A stretch of DNA of 64,000 bases from Podarcis raffonei (lineage: Eukaryota > Chordata > Lepidosauria > Squamata > Lacertidae), in contig NC_070607.1 of NCBI RefSeq assembly GCF_027172205.1, forward strand, positions 70,680,831 to 70,744,830. The letters run 5' to 3'. Of the stretch, positions 14,640 to 23,345 are shown one piece after another; the stretch's first letter is position 1, and each line of letters begins with the position of its first letter. The notes below the pieces were generated by a model. It saw only the letters and a program-made list of their open reading frames with translations. It searched no databases and was not told the origin of the DNA. A program made the position numbers and the translations under genes.

Positions 14640-15264
14640 CAGATATATATATTTGGTGGCCGGGAGGCAATCTGAGAAGTTAACCACTTATTCCCCAACA
14701 TATGGTCTAAACCAACTACAAGGTCTTATGGAGATTGCAACTTGTTCCATTACCCTGAGTGTAAAGTCTAAAGATTGCCACATTGCTGTTGGTCACAAGA
14801 GTTTTTACATTTTTGCACCATGCCCCCGGTGGAGGATGGAGCACGATTCAGTGGTAAACAAAGGGCATCTATATTATATGCCCATCACCGTAGCGTCCTA
14901 GAACATTGGGTGCAATATATATATATATATAAACGTTATACACAAGTTACGCTTCAAAACATTCGTTGATGGCAAAGCTTGCTGCTCTCCTAGGAGCCAG
15001 CAGCAGCAGCTGCAGCGGGGAAGCGGGTGGCATTACCGGCGGGCGCTCCAGAGCAGGCCTCTGCGTCGCCGTTTCCAATCTGGCGGGCTGCGGAGTGGCG
15101 AACAGCAGCAGCTCGGCGTCGCTCTCTCCTCCGGGCGCGGAGAGCTGGTCTGGGGTGGAAATGATCACGATCTGCTGCTCCATCACATGGATGGCTTCCG
15201 CGCCCCTCAAGAGGGCTTCCAGGTCCGCCACATTCTGGGTCACCCCCAGGCCCTCCAGAGACAT
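1..15264 (-). CDS. E2F1: E2F1 gene, coding span of exons 1-6 (3' end off the left edge)
   Basis: This gene encodes a nuclear transcription factor that dimerises with DP proteins, binds TTTSGCGC sites and drives S-phase genes under control of RB. Six exons are visible (15264-15037, 6332-6242, 4388-4169, 2661-2509, 1354-1240, 162-1) and join in frame to 323 codons. In order these give the N-terminal QIVIIS segment, the cyclin-A-binding motif PVKRKLNLE (about residues 76-84), the winged-helix DNA-binding domain with [13 protein letters not shown] (about 110-180), a leucine-zipper stretch rich in L and Q (about 190-225), and the marked-box region containing YVTCQD and [12 protein letters not shown]. 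The acidic transactivation and RB-binding C-terminus (rest of exon 6 and the last exon) lies outside the window. E2F2 and E2F3 are alternatives, but the residue matches and the PXMP4-ZNF341-CHMP4B neighbourhood fit E2F1 best. The start is the ATG at 15264; the in-frame codon 18 bases upstream is GTG, not ATG. Confidence 0.97.
593..823. mobile_element. Tigger/pogo-type MITE
   Basis: The ends are inverted copies of CAGTGGTACCTTGGGTTAC, one reading in from 593 and the other from 823, flanked by TA target duplications at 591-592 and 824-825. A TA duplication with CAGTGGTACC ends is typical of Tc1/mariner-pogo (Tigger) short elements. At 231 bases it cannot encode a transposase. It lies in E2F1 intron 5. 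Confidence 0.85.
1240..1354 (-). CDS. E2F1: E2F1 coding exon 5 (marked box, first half)
   Basis: 115 bases encoding [18 protein letters not shown] and then [10 protein letters not shown] up to the donor GTAACT. The upstream border is an AC, not an AG, acceptor, as expected for the partner of the AT-AC donor after exon 4. Joining CA to C gives a His codon, and the frame then runs on without a stop. It aligns with human E2F1 around [18 protein letters not shown]. Confidence 0.95.
1355..2508 (-). other. E2F1 intron 4, U12-type AT-AC intron
   Basis: On the minus strand the intron begins ATATCCTT (2508-2501), the exact consensus for minor-spliceosome AT-AC introns. It ends in CACAC (1359-1355), with a branch-point-like ACTTAAC at 1370-1364, whose branch A sits about 10 bases before the splice site. 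No U2-type GT-AG pair keeps both the frame and the alignment here. E2F-family genes are known to host minor introns. Confidence 0.92.
2509..2661 (-). CDS. E2F1: E2F1 coding exon 4 (leucine-zipper region)
   Basis: 153 bases after acceptor TTTAG. It encodes [19 protein letters not shown] and then the dimerisation segment with [13 protein letters not shown]. The exon ends in phase 2 (codons AAC AAG CA) directly before ATATCCTT, a U12-type AT-AC donor, so no GT donor is needed. The leucine spacing fits the DP dimerisation helix. Confidence 0.93.
3290..3485 (-). mobile_element. tRNA-derived SINE-like repeat (MIR/CORE-like)
   Basis: Contains AGCTGCCTTAAATCATCAGACC and later GCATGCAAAGCAGGTGGTCC, a repeat common in reptile genomes and read here in reverse. 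A degraded B-box-like GATTCAACC is present. A related copy lies at about 55060-55235 in the other orientation. The family is named by likeness only. Confidence 0.5.
4169..4388 (-). CDS. E2F1: E2F1 coding exon 3 (DNA-binding domain)
   Basis: 220 bases from acceptor CCTCAG to donor GTAAGT. It encodes [17 protein letters not shown] through [10 protein letters not shown], the winged-helix DNA-binding domain, including RRIYDIT, the helix that reads the GCGC core. This is the most conserved part of the protein and the surest identification in the gene. Confidence 0.98.
4975..5640 (+). mobile_element. CR1 LINE 3' fragment
   Basis: Contains the CR1-style 3' region, with phrases such as GTCCAGTTTGGGGCACCAC and GGTTGGATGGCCACCTG. 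It ends in GGTCCCTTCCAGAATTGCAG, the same end found in copies at 20098 and (reverse) 38963. It is 5'-truncated and sits inside E2F1 intron 2. Confidence 0.75.
6242..6332 (-). CDS. E2F1: E2F1 coding exon 2 (cyclin-binding motif)
   Basis: Ninety-one bases between acceptor TTCCAG and donor GTGCTA. It encodes [17 protein letters not shown] followed by a basic stretch. The KRKL core is the RxL-type cyclin A/CDK2 docking site known in E2F1-3. It is too short to stand out as an open reading frame and was found by matching the family sequence between exons 1 and 3. Phase 0 in, phase 1 out. Confidence 0.95.
6535..6660 (+). mobile_element. LINE 3'-end-like repeat fragment
   Basis: The phrase GGATGCTGGGCTACTTAG followed by GGCCTGATCCAGC is a known dispersed reptile repeat end. 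A related end (GGATCCTGGACTAGC) occurs twice near 60.2-60.4 kb. Confidence 0.45.
11377..11722 (+). mobile_element. Sauria SINE, near full length
   Basis: A tRNA-derived head has an A-box-like TGGCGCTGTGG and a B-box AGTTCGAATCC (11436-11446). A long body follows, then a Bov-B-like tail GTCACGACTGGACC ending in CCCTTTACCTT. Near-identical target duplications (accacagggga at 11366-11376, accacggggga at 11723-11733) flank it. Sauria SINEs are restricted to squamates and are mobilised by Bov-B LINEs. Confidence 0.88.
14601..14638. repeat. (TA)n microsatellite
   Basis: About 19 uninterrupted TA units; a shorter AT run lies at 14914-14931. Both are in E2F1 intron 1. Confidence 0.97.
15037..15264 (-). 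CDS. E2F1: E2F1 coding exon 1
   Basis: Seventy-six codons from ATG (complement of 15262-15264) to the donor GTAATG at 15036-15031. The protein starts MSLEGLG and contains [10 protein letters not shown], then QIVIIS and LLLFATPQ, which align with the start of mammalian E2F1. The exon ends in phase 0 after RPALERPP. Confidence 0.95.
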
Positions 15265-15940
15265 GGTACAAAACGCTGGCACTCACATGCCTCGGAGGAG
15301 CCTGGGTGGGGTGGGTAGGGGTGAGGGAAAGGCCTAATCCTGCCCGCTCCTCTGCCTCCCTTCCCCCACGCACCGCAGGAAATCCGGAGGATCCCTCTTC
15401 CCCCACCCCCACCCCACCCCGCCGTCTTGATTCCCCCTTCCCGGGAATCAGAGCCGTGTCAGCGGGCCGGTGCCACCGTCCTGGCCGCGGGGGTGCAGGG
15501 AGACGCCGGATGGCAGGGGCCGGGAGCCAGGAACACGCCCCATCCTCCTTTAAGGGCAGAGGCCCGGGAAATGGTGTCCCGCGGAGGTGCAGCCGGCCAG
15601 GGCCGCGAGCGGAGAGGAGGCGGCGGCGGCGGCCAGGCCGAGAGCGGAGGGCGCCGAGGCTGCTTCCCGGGTCATCTGCGAGGCCCCCACGAAGGCGCGG
15701 GTCTCCGCGGGGAAGGGCAGGGCGCTACGGCGCACAGCAGGGCTCCCTTCCGCCTACGCTCGGCCGGTCAGCGCCGACTTCCCAGCCGCCCTGCCCTGCC
15801 CCGCTCGGCTGTGTGGTTGCCCCGCGCGGAGCCGGGCTCCTCTCGCCCTTCTCTCCCGCGCTCGGCCGGACCCGTCCGCTCCGCTCGCGCTCCGCTCCAG
15901 GCACTGTTATTGTTCCCAGCTGGTCCCGGCCCCGCACACG

Positions 15941-15971
15941 TTTGCGCGCCAAATCCTTTTTGCCGCGAAAG
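15941..15971 (-). promoter_or_regulatory. Paired E2F sites of the E2F1 promoter
   Basis: On the minus strand two palindromic E2F sites lie side by side: CTTTCGCGGCAAAAAGG followed by ATTTGGCGCGCAAA. From memory this order, spacing and sequence match the autoregulatory element of the human E2F1 promoter almost base for base, where E2F-RB complexes repress the gene in G0. The element is about 680 bases upstream of the start codon, farther than the short leader of the human gene would suggest. Confidence 0.85.
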
Positions 15972-15998
15972 CAGCACGAGCAGGGCGCCGTCGCTCCC

Positions 15999-16229
15999 AT
16001 TGGTCGGCCTGCCCGCATCAACATTCGGCTCCGGGTGGGCGAGGGGGCGGGGGAAAGAGCCGACGCCGTCTCCCCATTGGACGCCGGGCCGTGATTGATA
16101 CGTCACGCCGCCGCCTCGTTGGCTGCGAGAGGGAGGACGCCGGAGCGCCGTCGTGACGGCCCGAACGTTCTGACAGCCGCCCAATGGCGAGGGCCCGGGT
16201 TGCGGAAGGGGGAACGGGGCTCAGCCAAT
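15999..16229. promoter_or_regulatory. Cluster of CCAAT boxes upstream of E2F1
   Basis: Four NF-Y-type CCAAT boxes: on the minus strand at 16003-15999 and 16080-16076 (plus-strand ATTGG), and on the plus strand at 16181-16185 and 16225-16229. The first two suit transcription towards E2F1. The last two point the other way and, with the GC-rich DNA, suggest some divergent initiation. Confidence 0.6.
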
Positions 16230-16322
16230 CAGAGCGGGGGAAGGGATGGGAGACGCTGCGGCGGGGCACGTGGGAGAGGAGGCGGTGTTGCCCAGCGAGT
16301 TGTGAGGGGAACCTCGGCGACC

Positions 16323-16364
16323 ATGCAAGGCGCATCAGTGGCGCTCGCTGCTGCTGCAGCATAA
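16323..16364 (+). other. Possible short divergent ORF in the E2F1 CpG island
   Basis: An ATG in good context (GCGACCATG) opens a 13-codon frame, MQGASVALAAAAA, then stops. It is on the strand opposite to E2F1 and downstream of plus-strand CCAAT boxes. It may be only the start of a divergent promoter transcript. I recognise no protein. Confidence 0.2.
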
Positions 16365-17075
16365 GTGCTTGTTTTCTGAAGGCGCATCCTTCGCTAGTTT
16401 CTCCCGCTTTCCTGCCCCCCAAGTGCCCTGCGTTGTTCCGACTTTCTTCTCATTTCGCAGCGTAGCTCCTCCGACTTTTCTCTGAACGCTCAGGTCGGTT
16501 CCAGGCACATTTACTCGGAAGTAAGGCATGCACACACACACACACACACACGGTAAATGGGATTTTACTCTCACTTAATCTAAGGATGCATGGCGTGGCT
16601 GCGCTGCCTTTCCTGCGTGCAGCGAGATTCCCAAGCTGTGGTCTGCACCATTAATTTCTCCGTTGGCGGGAGCTGGGGCAGAGCTTCAAGGATGCATGCA
16701 GTCAGGCCCTCTGGCCTACAAGCCTTTTATCTCGGAATCCCAGGCTTGTGGGGGCTGGTTGTGATTGCTGAGCCTTGGCAAAGATGAAAAGGAACTTTGT
16801 TCCTGCTAGGACTAATTCACACGAACCGAGTTAGTCCTGCTGCTGAAAGCAGCTTCAAGCTCTACTGAAAGGATCTTAGTACTCATCCCCCACTGAGGCC
16901 AAACACATATTCTAACCCCCATTCCCTCCTCTTCCACTTTTGTCTCTTCTGTTCCAAATATTAGTTTGCAAACTCCTTGGGGAAGGGATCATATTCCAGA
17001 AGGGTAGCCATATCCAACAAATCTGAAGCTTTGGTGCTCGGTAGTGTATACTGTGATGTGTTAGTTAGTAAGGTA

Positions 17076-17433
17076 AAGGTACCCTGCCCGTACGGGCCAG
17101 TCGTGTCCGACTCTAGGGTTGTGCGCTCATCTCACTTAAGAGGCCGGGGGCCAGCGCTGTCTGCAGACACTTCCAGGTCACGTGGCCAGCGTGACGAAGC
17201 TGCTCTGGCGAGCCAGCACCAGCGCAGCACACGGAAACGCCATTTACCTTCCCGCTATAAAGTGGTACCTATTTATCTACTTGCACTTAGGGGTGCTTTC
17301 GAACTGCTAGGTGGGCAGGAGCTGGGACCGAAAGACGGGAGCTCACCCCACCGCGGGGATTTGAACCGCCGACCATACGATTGGCAAGTCCTAGGCACTG
17401 AGGTTTTACCCACAGCGCCACCCGCGTCCCTCG
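17076..17433 (-). mobile_element. Sauria SINE, reverse orientation
   Basis: Read on the minus strand it has the head GGGTGGCGCTGTGGGTAAAACC, the B-box GGTTCAAATCC and the tail GAGTCGGACACGACTGG. Flanks agtt(a/g)gtaaggta at 17063-17075 and 17434-17446 look like the target duplication. The tail carries an unusual CCCGTACGGGC variant not seen in the other three copies. Confidence 0.85.
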
Positions 17434-20097
17434 AGTTGGTAAGGTACTACAGGATAATTTCTTTTCTGTCTTTGTACTGTAACTTTGTAAAGAAGTCTGC
17501 ATTAATGATACTGAAGAATAGTTACATTAATAATAAGATTAATAGTGATGTTTGTTGGCCTTCAGGAAATATGCCTCTTTCCCTCATCCCGCCATTTCTT
17601 GCTAACTTTCACAATCCGTTTTCCCTACCACTTTCTTGTGCCCTCAAGAACCGCTTCTGTTATGAGTGGCATGCTTGCATTGGAACCATCGTCTGGATGC
17701 AGTTAGGCAGCAGTGAAGAACCTGTTGTCCTCCAGATCTTGCTGGACTTTAAATTCCACCATCTCTGATTATTGCTCATGTTGACTGAGGCTGATGGAGT
17801 AGGTTGGTGTCCGACAACAACTGGAGATCCACACGTTCCCTTCCTTTGCAATAGAGCATTGGACCTAGACAATTGTCCTTTCCCCAACAAAACATGATGA
17901 CTTGGGTGATTCTGTTATCTTCAATCCACACAACCCAATGATTTCACGAACACTGGAACAGTGGCTTAGAGGATGGATTAAGGTTTGCACCAGAGCTTGG
18001 TTTTCTGGACCCTCCAAAAGTTAGTATACCCTGCAGGTGTTGCCTTCTACTAAATGTGAAAATACTGTTTAAAGCACCCTGAGAGGAGTACTTGGGGTAT
18101 TTGCTCCATGTTTGTAGAACTTCCACTGGATATTTCCCATAGTCTTTGAAATAATAATGATAATAATAATAATAATAAAATTTATACCCCGCCTTTTTCC
18201 CTGATGGAACTCAAGCCAACTTACAGATAAAAGTACAGGTGCTGTAAAGTTTTATTCATTTATTAAGCAGCGTGAGATGTATGTTTGCCCCTACATCTAC
18301 ATGCAGAAAGAAACTGAAGTCAATCTTGTAGCCCTGGCAAGTGAATCTGCATAATAAGTGTGTTCACCACATGCATACATTCAGTTTTTATTTAGGACAT
18401 GATCCTGCTCAAGTGAAGCACATTAAATGGGAAACCTGAAAACATTCAGGGATGAGTGATTCTATATTTATATTTTGTCAAATCCAGATATATGCTGCCA
18501 CTGCCAGTGGAATGGCCATTGAAACCATTATTTGCTTAGCATGGGGTAGAGAGAAAACAACATGGAACATACAAAAATAGGAGGGAAACAATAGACACTG
18601 TGTAGAAAAATCAAGTAAAGCATGTTTGAGTGCACCAGATTCAAGTTTTTAAAATACATGTTTAGATACACATTCATTAAACCATAATTCTGGGTGGATG
18701 GGAATGAGTAATTAAACAACTACAAATTCATGAGTAGCACAAGCAATGGTGTAAGTGTTGGCCACCTAGGTAGGACTGTAAGATAAGGTGGCTTATGCAA
18801 CACAAGTAGTTGTTAAATATAAGACTGTAATATTTTCTTTGTAATTGCATTGTACAGTATTACCATTGCAACAGTGAAAATAATGGGCCTCATTGATGTA
18901 TTATATTAATACCTGTGTCTGTTTCTATTATTGTCCCCTTTGAATGTTATTTCTGGGATCACCACTGTACTGCATGTACTATGCTTTTATTTCCATGAAA
19001 TAGTCACCACACTTAGAACCCTTGTGCACGCTCACTTTGGGTTAAACCTTGTTGAAAAGGGTGGCCCTGAGTAAACATGCTAGGCTCCTGCTACACATGA
19101 CAAAAAGAAAAAGAAGCAAGCCAGCATTTAAAAGATAGAACAGTAGAAGATAACAGTGGAACACCCGCAAAATATGGTCTAGATTGTGGAGTCCCTTCCA
19201 TGTGCATTGTGATGATATGCCACACAAGATTCTCGCAAAAATTGAAATATAGACTCTGGTATAATAAATGGTAGAGAGTATGTCTGATGGTGAACTGGTT
19301 CTACTTTCATGCATAAGGCCTGATTGCCCTGTAGTGCTGGGGCCCATCCTGCCATTAGGCAGAGTGAGGCAGCTGTTTCGGGTAACAGAGAGGAGGGGGG
19401 GTGGAAGCAAACTGTTCCAAGAAAAGAGCTGCCTGCCCTATACCTGCCTGTTACCTTCACATGCTGTGAGGAGGGCGCTGTTCCATTGCCAGTGCTAAAC
19501 TAAAGTTCAACTGCCACTTTGATTGGTTTCCGTAGGTGCCATCTTGCTTTTAATTCAGGCAGCAAAAGTTACATAGTGTTGCATGCTTTGTTTCGTCTTT
19601 TTTCTTGCACGTGATAAACTAGTGTACTAGATAAAATAAAATGCAAATGTGTTAGACATGGTGGCATCCTGCATTGCTGAAGGGAATCAGTCTGGATCAC
19701 TTTTGTGTTATGTAAGCCCTAAATGTCATGGGACAGTTTTCCTTCCCACCAAACCAAGGCTTTCAACATCAAATACAACTTGCCATACAACTCATGCCTG
19801 AAATGGTTTGGCTTATTCTGAAATGTGGTACATGGTAGGTTTTTAGAGGTAGGGCTCTTGTGCTTTTTACAGCTTTATGGTGAACACAAGTGCCAACCAA
19901 AGAGCTTTTCCCACGATGGAGACAGGAAAGGAAAAGTTTCACCTGATGGATTTCTGCGTGTTATAGGCACAAAAGCCCTGCTTGGAGGGGCTCGGGAAGC
20001 AGCTTTATTAACTATCCCCTTTGTTAGCACTTGTTAGGAATTTCCTTATGAAACTGCAGGGGAGATTTTACAGGCCATCATTTCTCTTCTTCCAAAA

Positions 20098-20316
20098 GAA
20101 GATATGATAGCCACCTTCAAATATCTAAAGGGCTGTCACATGGAAGATGGAGCAAGCTTGTTTTCTCCTCTCTGGAGGGTAGGAACCAAACCAATGGCTT
20201 CAAGTTCCAAGAAAAGAGAATCCAAGGAAGATTTTTCTGATGCTAAGAACTGTTTGATGTTGGACTGGACTCCCCTGGAAGGTGCAAGCAGAGGGAGGAG
20301 GAGGAAGAAGAAGAAG

Positions 20317-20347
<31 letters not shown>

Positions 20348-20452
20348 TAGGTTAGATGGCTGCCTGTCAAGGATGCTCTAATTGAGATTCCTGCATTGCA
20401 GGGGACTGCATTAGATGACCCTCAGACCCTTCAGACTCTACAACTCTATGAC
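20098..20452 (+). mobile_element. CR1 LINE 3' end with embedded (AAG)n
   Basis: Repeats the 5320-5640 element: ATGATAGCCACCTTCAAATA, then ACATGGAAGATGGAGCAAGC, ending near CTCTACAACTCTATGACC. A GAA-rich microsatellite of about 15 units at 20303-20346 has grown inside it. It is 5'-truncated. Confidence 0.75.
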
Positions 20453-21283
20453 CCAGGCTAAACATAAGTTAGCAGTGTATTGTGACTGCAAAAAAAGCCA
20501 ATGTGATTTATGACTTCATTAATATAAAAGTAGCTGCCAAATGAGTCAGTCAGTCTTTAATGTTTTAACCATAGGTTATAACAGAAGAGTAGTCACTAGA
20601 ATTGTTCAAACACACAAGCCTACAAACAGAAAGCCAATCAGATTAAACAAGAGGCTTCATGAGATTCAGTCAAATATATGAGTGTCTCTCTCTGTATATG
20701 TGTGTTTGTGTGGTGTGTTTATATATTATGCGGGGCAATTTTGTTTGCATTAAGAATGGATGAGGATCTATGTATATGTTAGTCAGATCTCGATAAGAGA
20801 GCCTAATAGGTGAAATGGTTGCATTCATAAAACAGGTTTTGCACACACTAATTAGGTTTAAAATGAAACCTGTATTTCGGCTTCTCTAGTACAGCCTCAT
20901 GGTTGCCACATAAAGGTTGGAACTGTGGTTGGAAGCCTAGACTGCTTGGGGTCACTCTGCCAGCCAGAAGAAGCTAAGTTAGAACCATTCCTTTACTCCT
21001 GCAGACTGGGAATAGCAAGAGAATAATTACTCTCAGTCCTTAGCCAAAGGAGGAACCCTAGGCAAGAGTTCAACATCAATATTTTCATACATTTGAAAAG
21101 ATAGTTAGAGAATATGCTAAGTATTGAGTAACTCTTTGCTTGCGAATGCACTTCACGGGGCACTTTTGCTTTATGATAAATATAATGCTTTAAAGCTAGG
21201 GATGAGTTAATATGTCAGTTTCAGTTTCTCATTCTTCCAATTTTCAGTTGGAATTTCTACCTGTTTTTGTTTAAAAAACCCCC

Positions 21284-21480
21284 AATATCCTCAAGAAAAT
21301 TAATTAGCATTTTAGTACAAATTTCTCCCAATATACACATTTTAGTACGTGATTTTGTCTAATACACATTTTTATAAAGCGATTTCTCCTAATACAATGC
21401 ATTTTTATATATGATTTTCACGAATATATGCATTACTATGCACTTTACCCTTGTATGTGCATTTTTGTATAATTACTTGC
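21284..21480. repeat. AT-rich degenerate tandem repeat
   Basis: At least five loose units of roughly 35-40 bases, each built around CATTTTT and followed by a GATTTTC or GATTTCTCC-like block and AATACA/AATATA. The units differ too much for a clean consensus by eye. No coding content. Confidence 0.55.
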
Positions 21481-22349
21481 CTGGAGAACTGCCCTGCAAA
21501 ATTGGGAGAAGTGCCAATTTCTAAGGATGGTTGTGTTTTGTTTTGGAAAGTTTTAATTAGGTAGGTTTCCCTTTAAGTGTGAACTGAATTGAATGTCTTC
21601 CCCATCCTCACTTAAAGCTTTGTGATCGGTAAGGAGGACAGTATTTGAAAGGTAGTGCTGGTGGTAGAGTGGGTTAATCATGGCGCAGTCATGAGTGCTA
21701 ACCCTGGTTATTCCACCCTCTTTTTGCAGTCTTGGGGATACCACTTAGGATTCCCACCTTTACCATGGCAGATGTTTTTGCATTGTCATATGGGCAAAGC
21801 AGCTTATCTCAAAACGATGTCGAAAACTACTTCCCTGTGTCTGCATTGACAACCCTCTTTCAATTCGCAGAGTGAGCTTTGGGCAATTTCATGAAGTCAG
21901 AAAGTGCTGGCATCTCCATGAAGATGAAGCACCATCCCTGTTAGCTTCTGGGGCAACTACTGTGCATTTCTTTCCCCTGTAGTGACTGCGTGGGGTCTAT
22001 TGAGTAAACAATCCATTTTTAACAAGAAGCAACTGCTTTCAGATAATGCTGCTTGTCTGTATTAGTAAAGGAAACATTTACATCCCCCAACCATGTTCTT
22101 TTCACTCCTCTGTTGCATCATCTGCTCCCTCTTTGCATTTGCTGTGCCAGACCCTCATCCACACTTAGCTGCAGCAGCATAGGAGATGCATCATTGTAGT
22201 GCGATCCCGCATGGCTTTCAGGTGCGTACAAATGAGACAGCGCATGGATGGGGCTGTGTAATCCCCCCACCCCCCAAATTTACAGGGTTCTGTTACTCTC
22301 ACATAGCCTACAACACTATGGAGTCACATCACAAAGACTGTGTACACCC

Positions 22350-22475
22350 CATACACTTAAAGCATGACTTCCTCCATTGAATCCTGGGAACTGTAGTTTG
22401 TTAATGTGCTGGGAATTGGCTCTGTGAGAGGTAAACTACAGCTCCCAGGATTCTTTGAGGGGAAGCTGTGTGCTT
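22350..22475. mobile_element. Foldback (palindromic) repeat
   Basis: Inverted arms CCTGGGAACTGTAGTTT (22383-22399) and AAACTACAGCTCCCAGG (22433-22449), with outer TTAAAGCA and TGCTTTA that also pair. A more decayed relative lies at about 41400-41545. It is probably a short non-autonomous DNA element; no clear target duplication was found. Confidence 0.5.
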
Positions 22476-23232
22476 TACATGCACAATATGTATGCAGCCA
22501 GGAAAAAAACTCCTGTGCCACTGTGTCCTGATGTCAAAGGCTCAGTCTTACCAATACGTGGCAGATCCTTTTGTTTCTGTATTCTATCCCCGTACTGTTG
22601 GTGCTAAAATATATATACTATGTTAACATTGCAGAGAGGTAAAAGCTTGGTGGGTTTCATGGTTCTGGGGAACTATAGTTTGAGATGGATATTTACCTTC
22701 CTTTAGTGGACGGTTGCTATACTTTACAAATGCCAAATCGAATCCTAACGTTACTGTAACATTGCAAACTGAGCAACAGTTAGACCAGATGGAAGCAGTC
22801 TGTGGTTTGATTCACGCGCCACCCCACCCCACCCCCAATCTGTGAGAAAGTAGGGCAGAGTTTTGCGGTAGTTCTGCTCCCCCCCTCCCCCATGGAGACT
22901 CTGCAGCTCTCTTAGTGTGCAGTTTTTGGACACAGCTGCTGCACCAGCTGTTCCTCCTCCTGTCACAAAAGATTTTTTATTTTTTTTAGCAAGGTGATGA
23001 TCCCCATTGGCAGGGAGCTCAGAAATGCCAAATGGAATTAAAAAGTTTAATTTCAAATCCGTGGAGTAAGTTTATTCAGGGTGAACAGATCCGCTTAACC
23101 CCCCCCACACCTCCATCCCAAAGGGTAGTCAGACCTCCCACCAGCCTGTCCACTTCAGGGGAAAGGAGGTTGTTCCTCTTTAACATCGCACAGTTCTGTT
23201 GCCTCAAAGGTGGTTAAAAATGGTGTTTAAGA

Positions 23233-23345
23233 TAAGGTTACCAGACGTCCCCGGATTTACAAATCAGTCCCCTGACAAAATCCATCTATTTAGTAGGAAG
23301 TTGAAAAGTGTCCCCGGATTCATTGAAAAAAATCTGGTAACCTTA
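23233..23345. mobile_element. hAT-type MITE, 113 bp
   Basis: Ends TAAGGTTACCAGA and TCTGGTAACCTTA are perfect inverted repeats. The flanks GTTTAAGA at 23225-23232 and 23346-23353 are a perfect 8-bp target duplication, the hallmark of hAT insertion. An inner CCCCGGATT is also repeated. No coding capacity. Confidence 0.88.

Larger units (their letters stand above)
6333..15036 (-). other. E2F1 intron 1
   Basis: This 8.7 kb intron carries a LINE 3'-end-like piece (6535-6660), a diffuse short repeat (7434-7540), a full Sauria SINE (11377-11722) and a long (TA)n tract (14601-14638). The rest shows no coding exon that I can support. Confidence 0.8.
14990..16330. promoter_or_regulatory. CpG island over E2F1 exon 1 and promoter
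   Basis: Dense in CG dinucleotides and GC-rich, covering the first coding exon, the leader and the E2F/CCAAT promoter block. Long open frames on both strands here are an effect of composition. A pyrimidine-rich stretch ending CCCACCCAG (minus strand, about 15325-15305) could be the acceptor of a leader intron; this is not proven. Confidence 0.7.

Noticed and set aside
14947-15282. Earlier E2F1 start reading (M)[10 protein letters not shown]
   Set aside because: The codon at 15282-15280 is GTG. The first ATG in frame is at 15264, in an ACC-ATG context.
15306-16098. Long plus-strand open frames of 223-262 codons
   Set aside because: They lie in the E2F1 CpG island, overlap in several frames, are rich in Arg/Pro/Ala/Gly and show no family signature. 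GC-rich composition explains them.
16977-17768. 263-codon plus-strand open frame
   Set aside because: Its middle is the reverse Sauria SINE at 17076-17433 and the rest has no recognisable domain.
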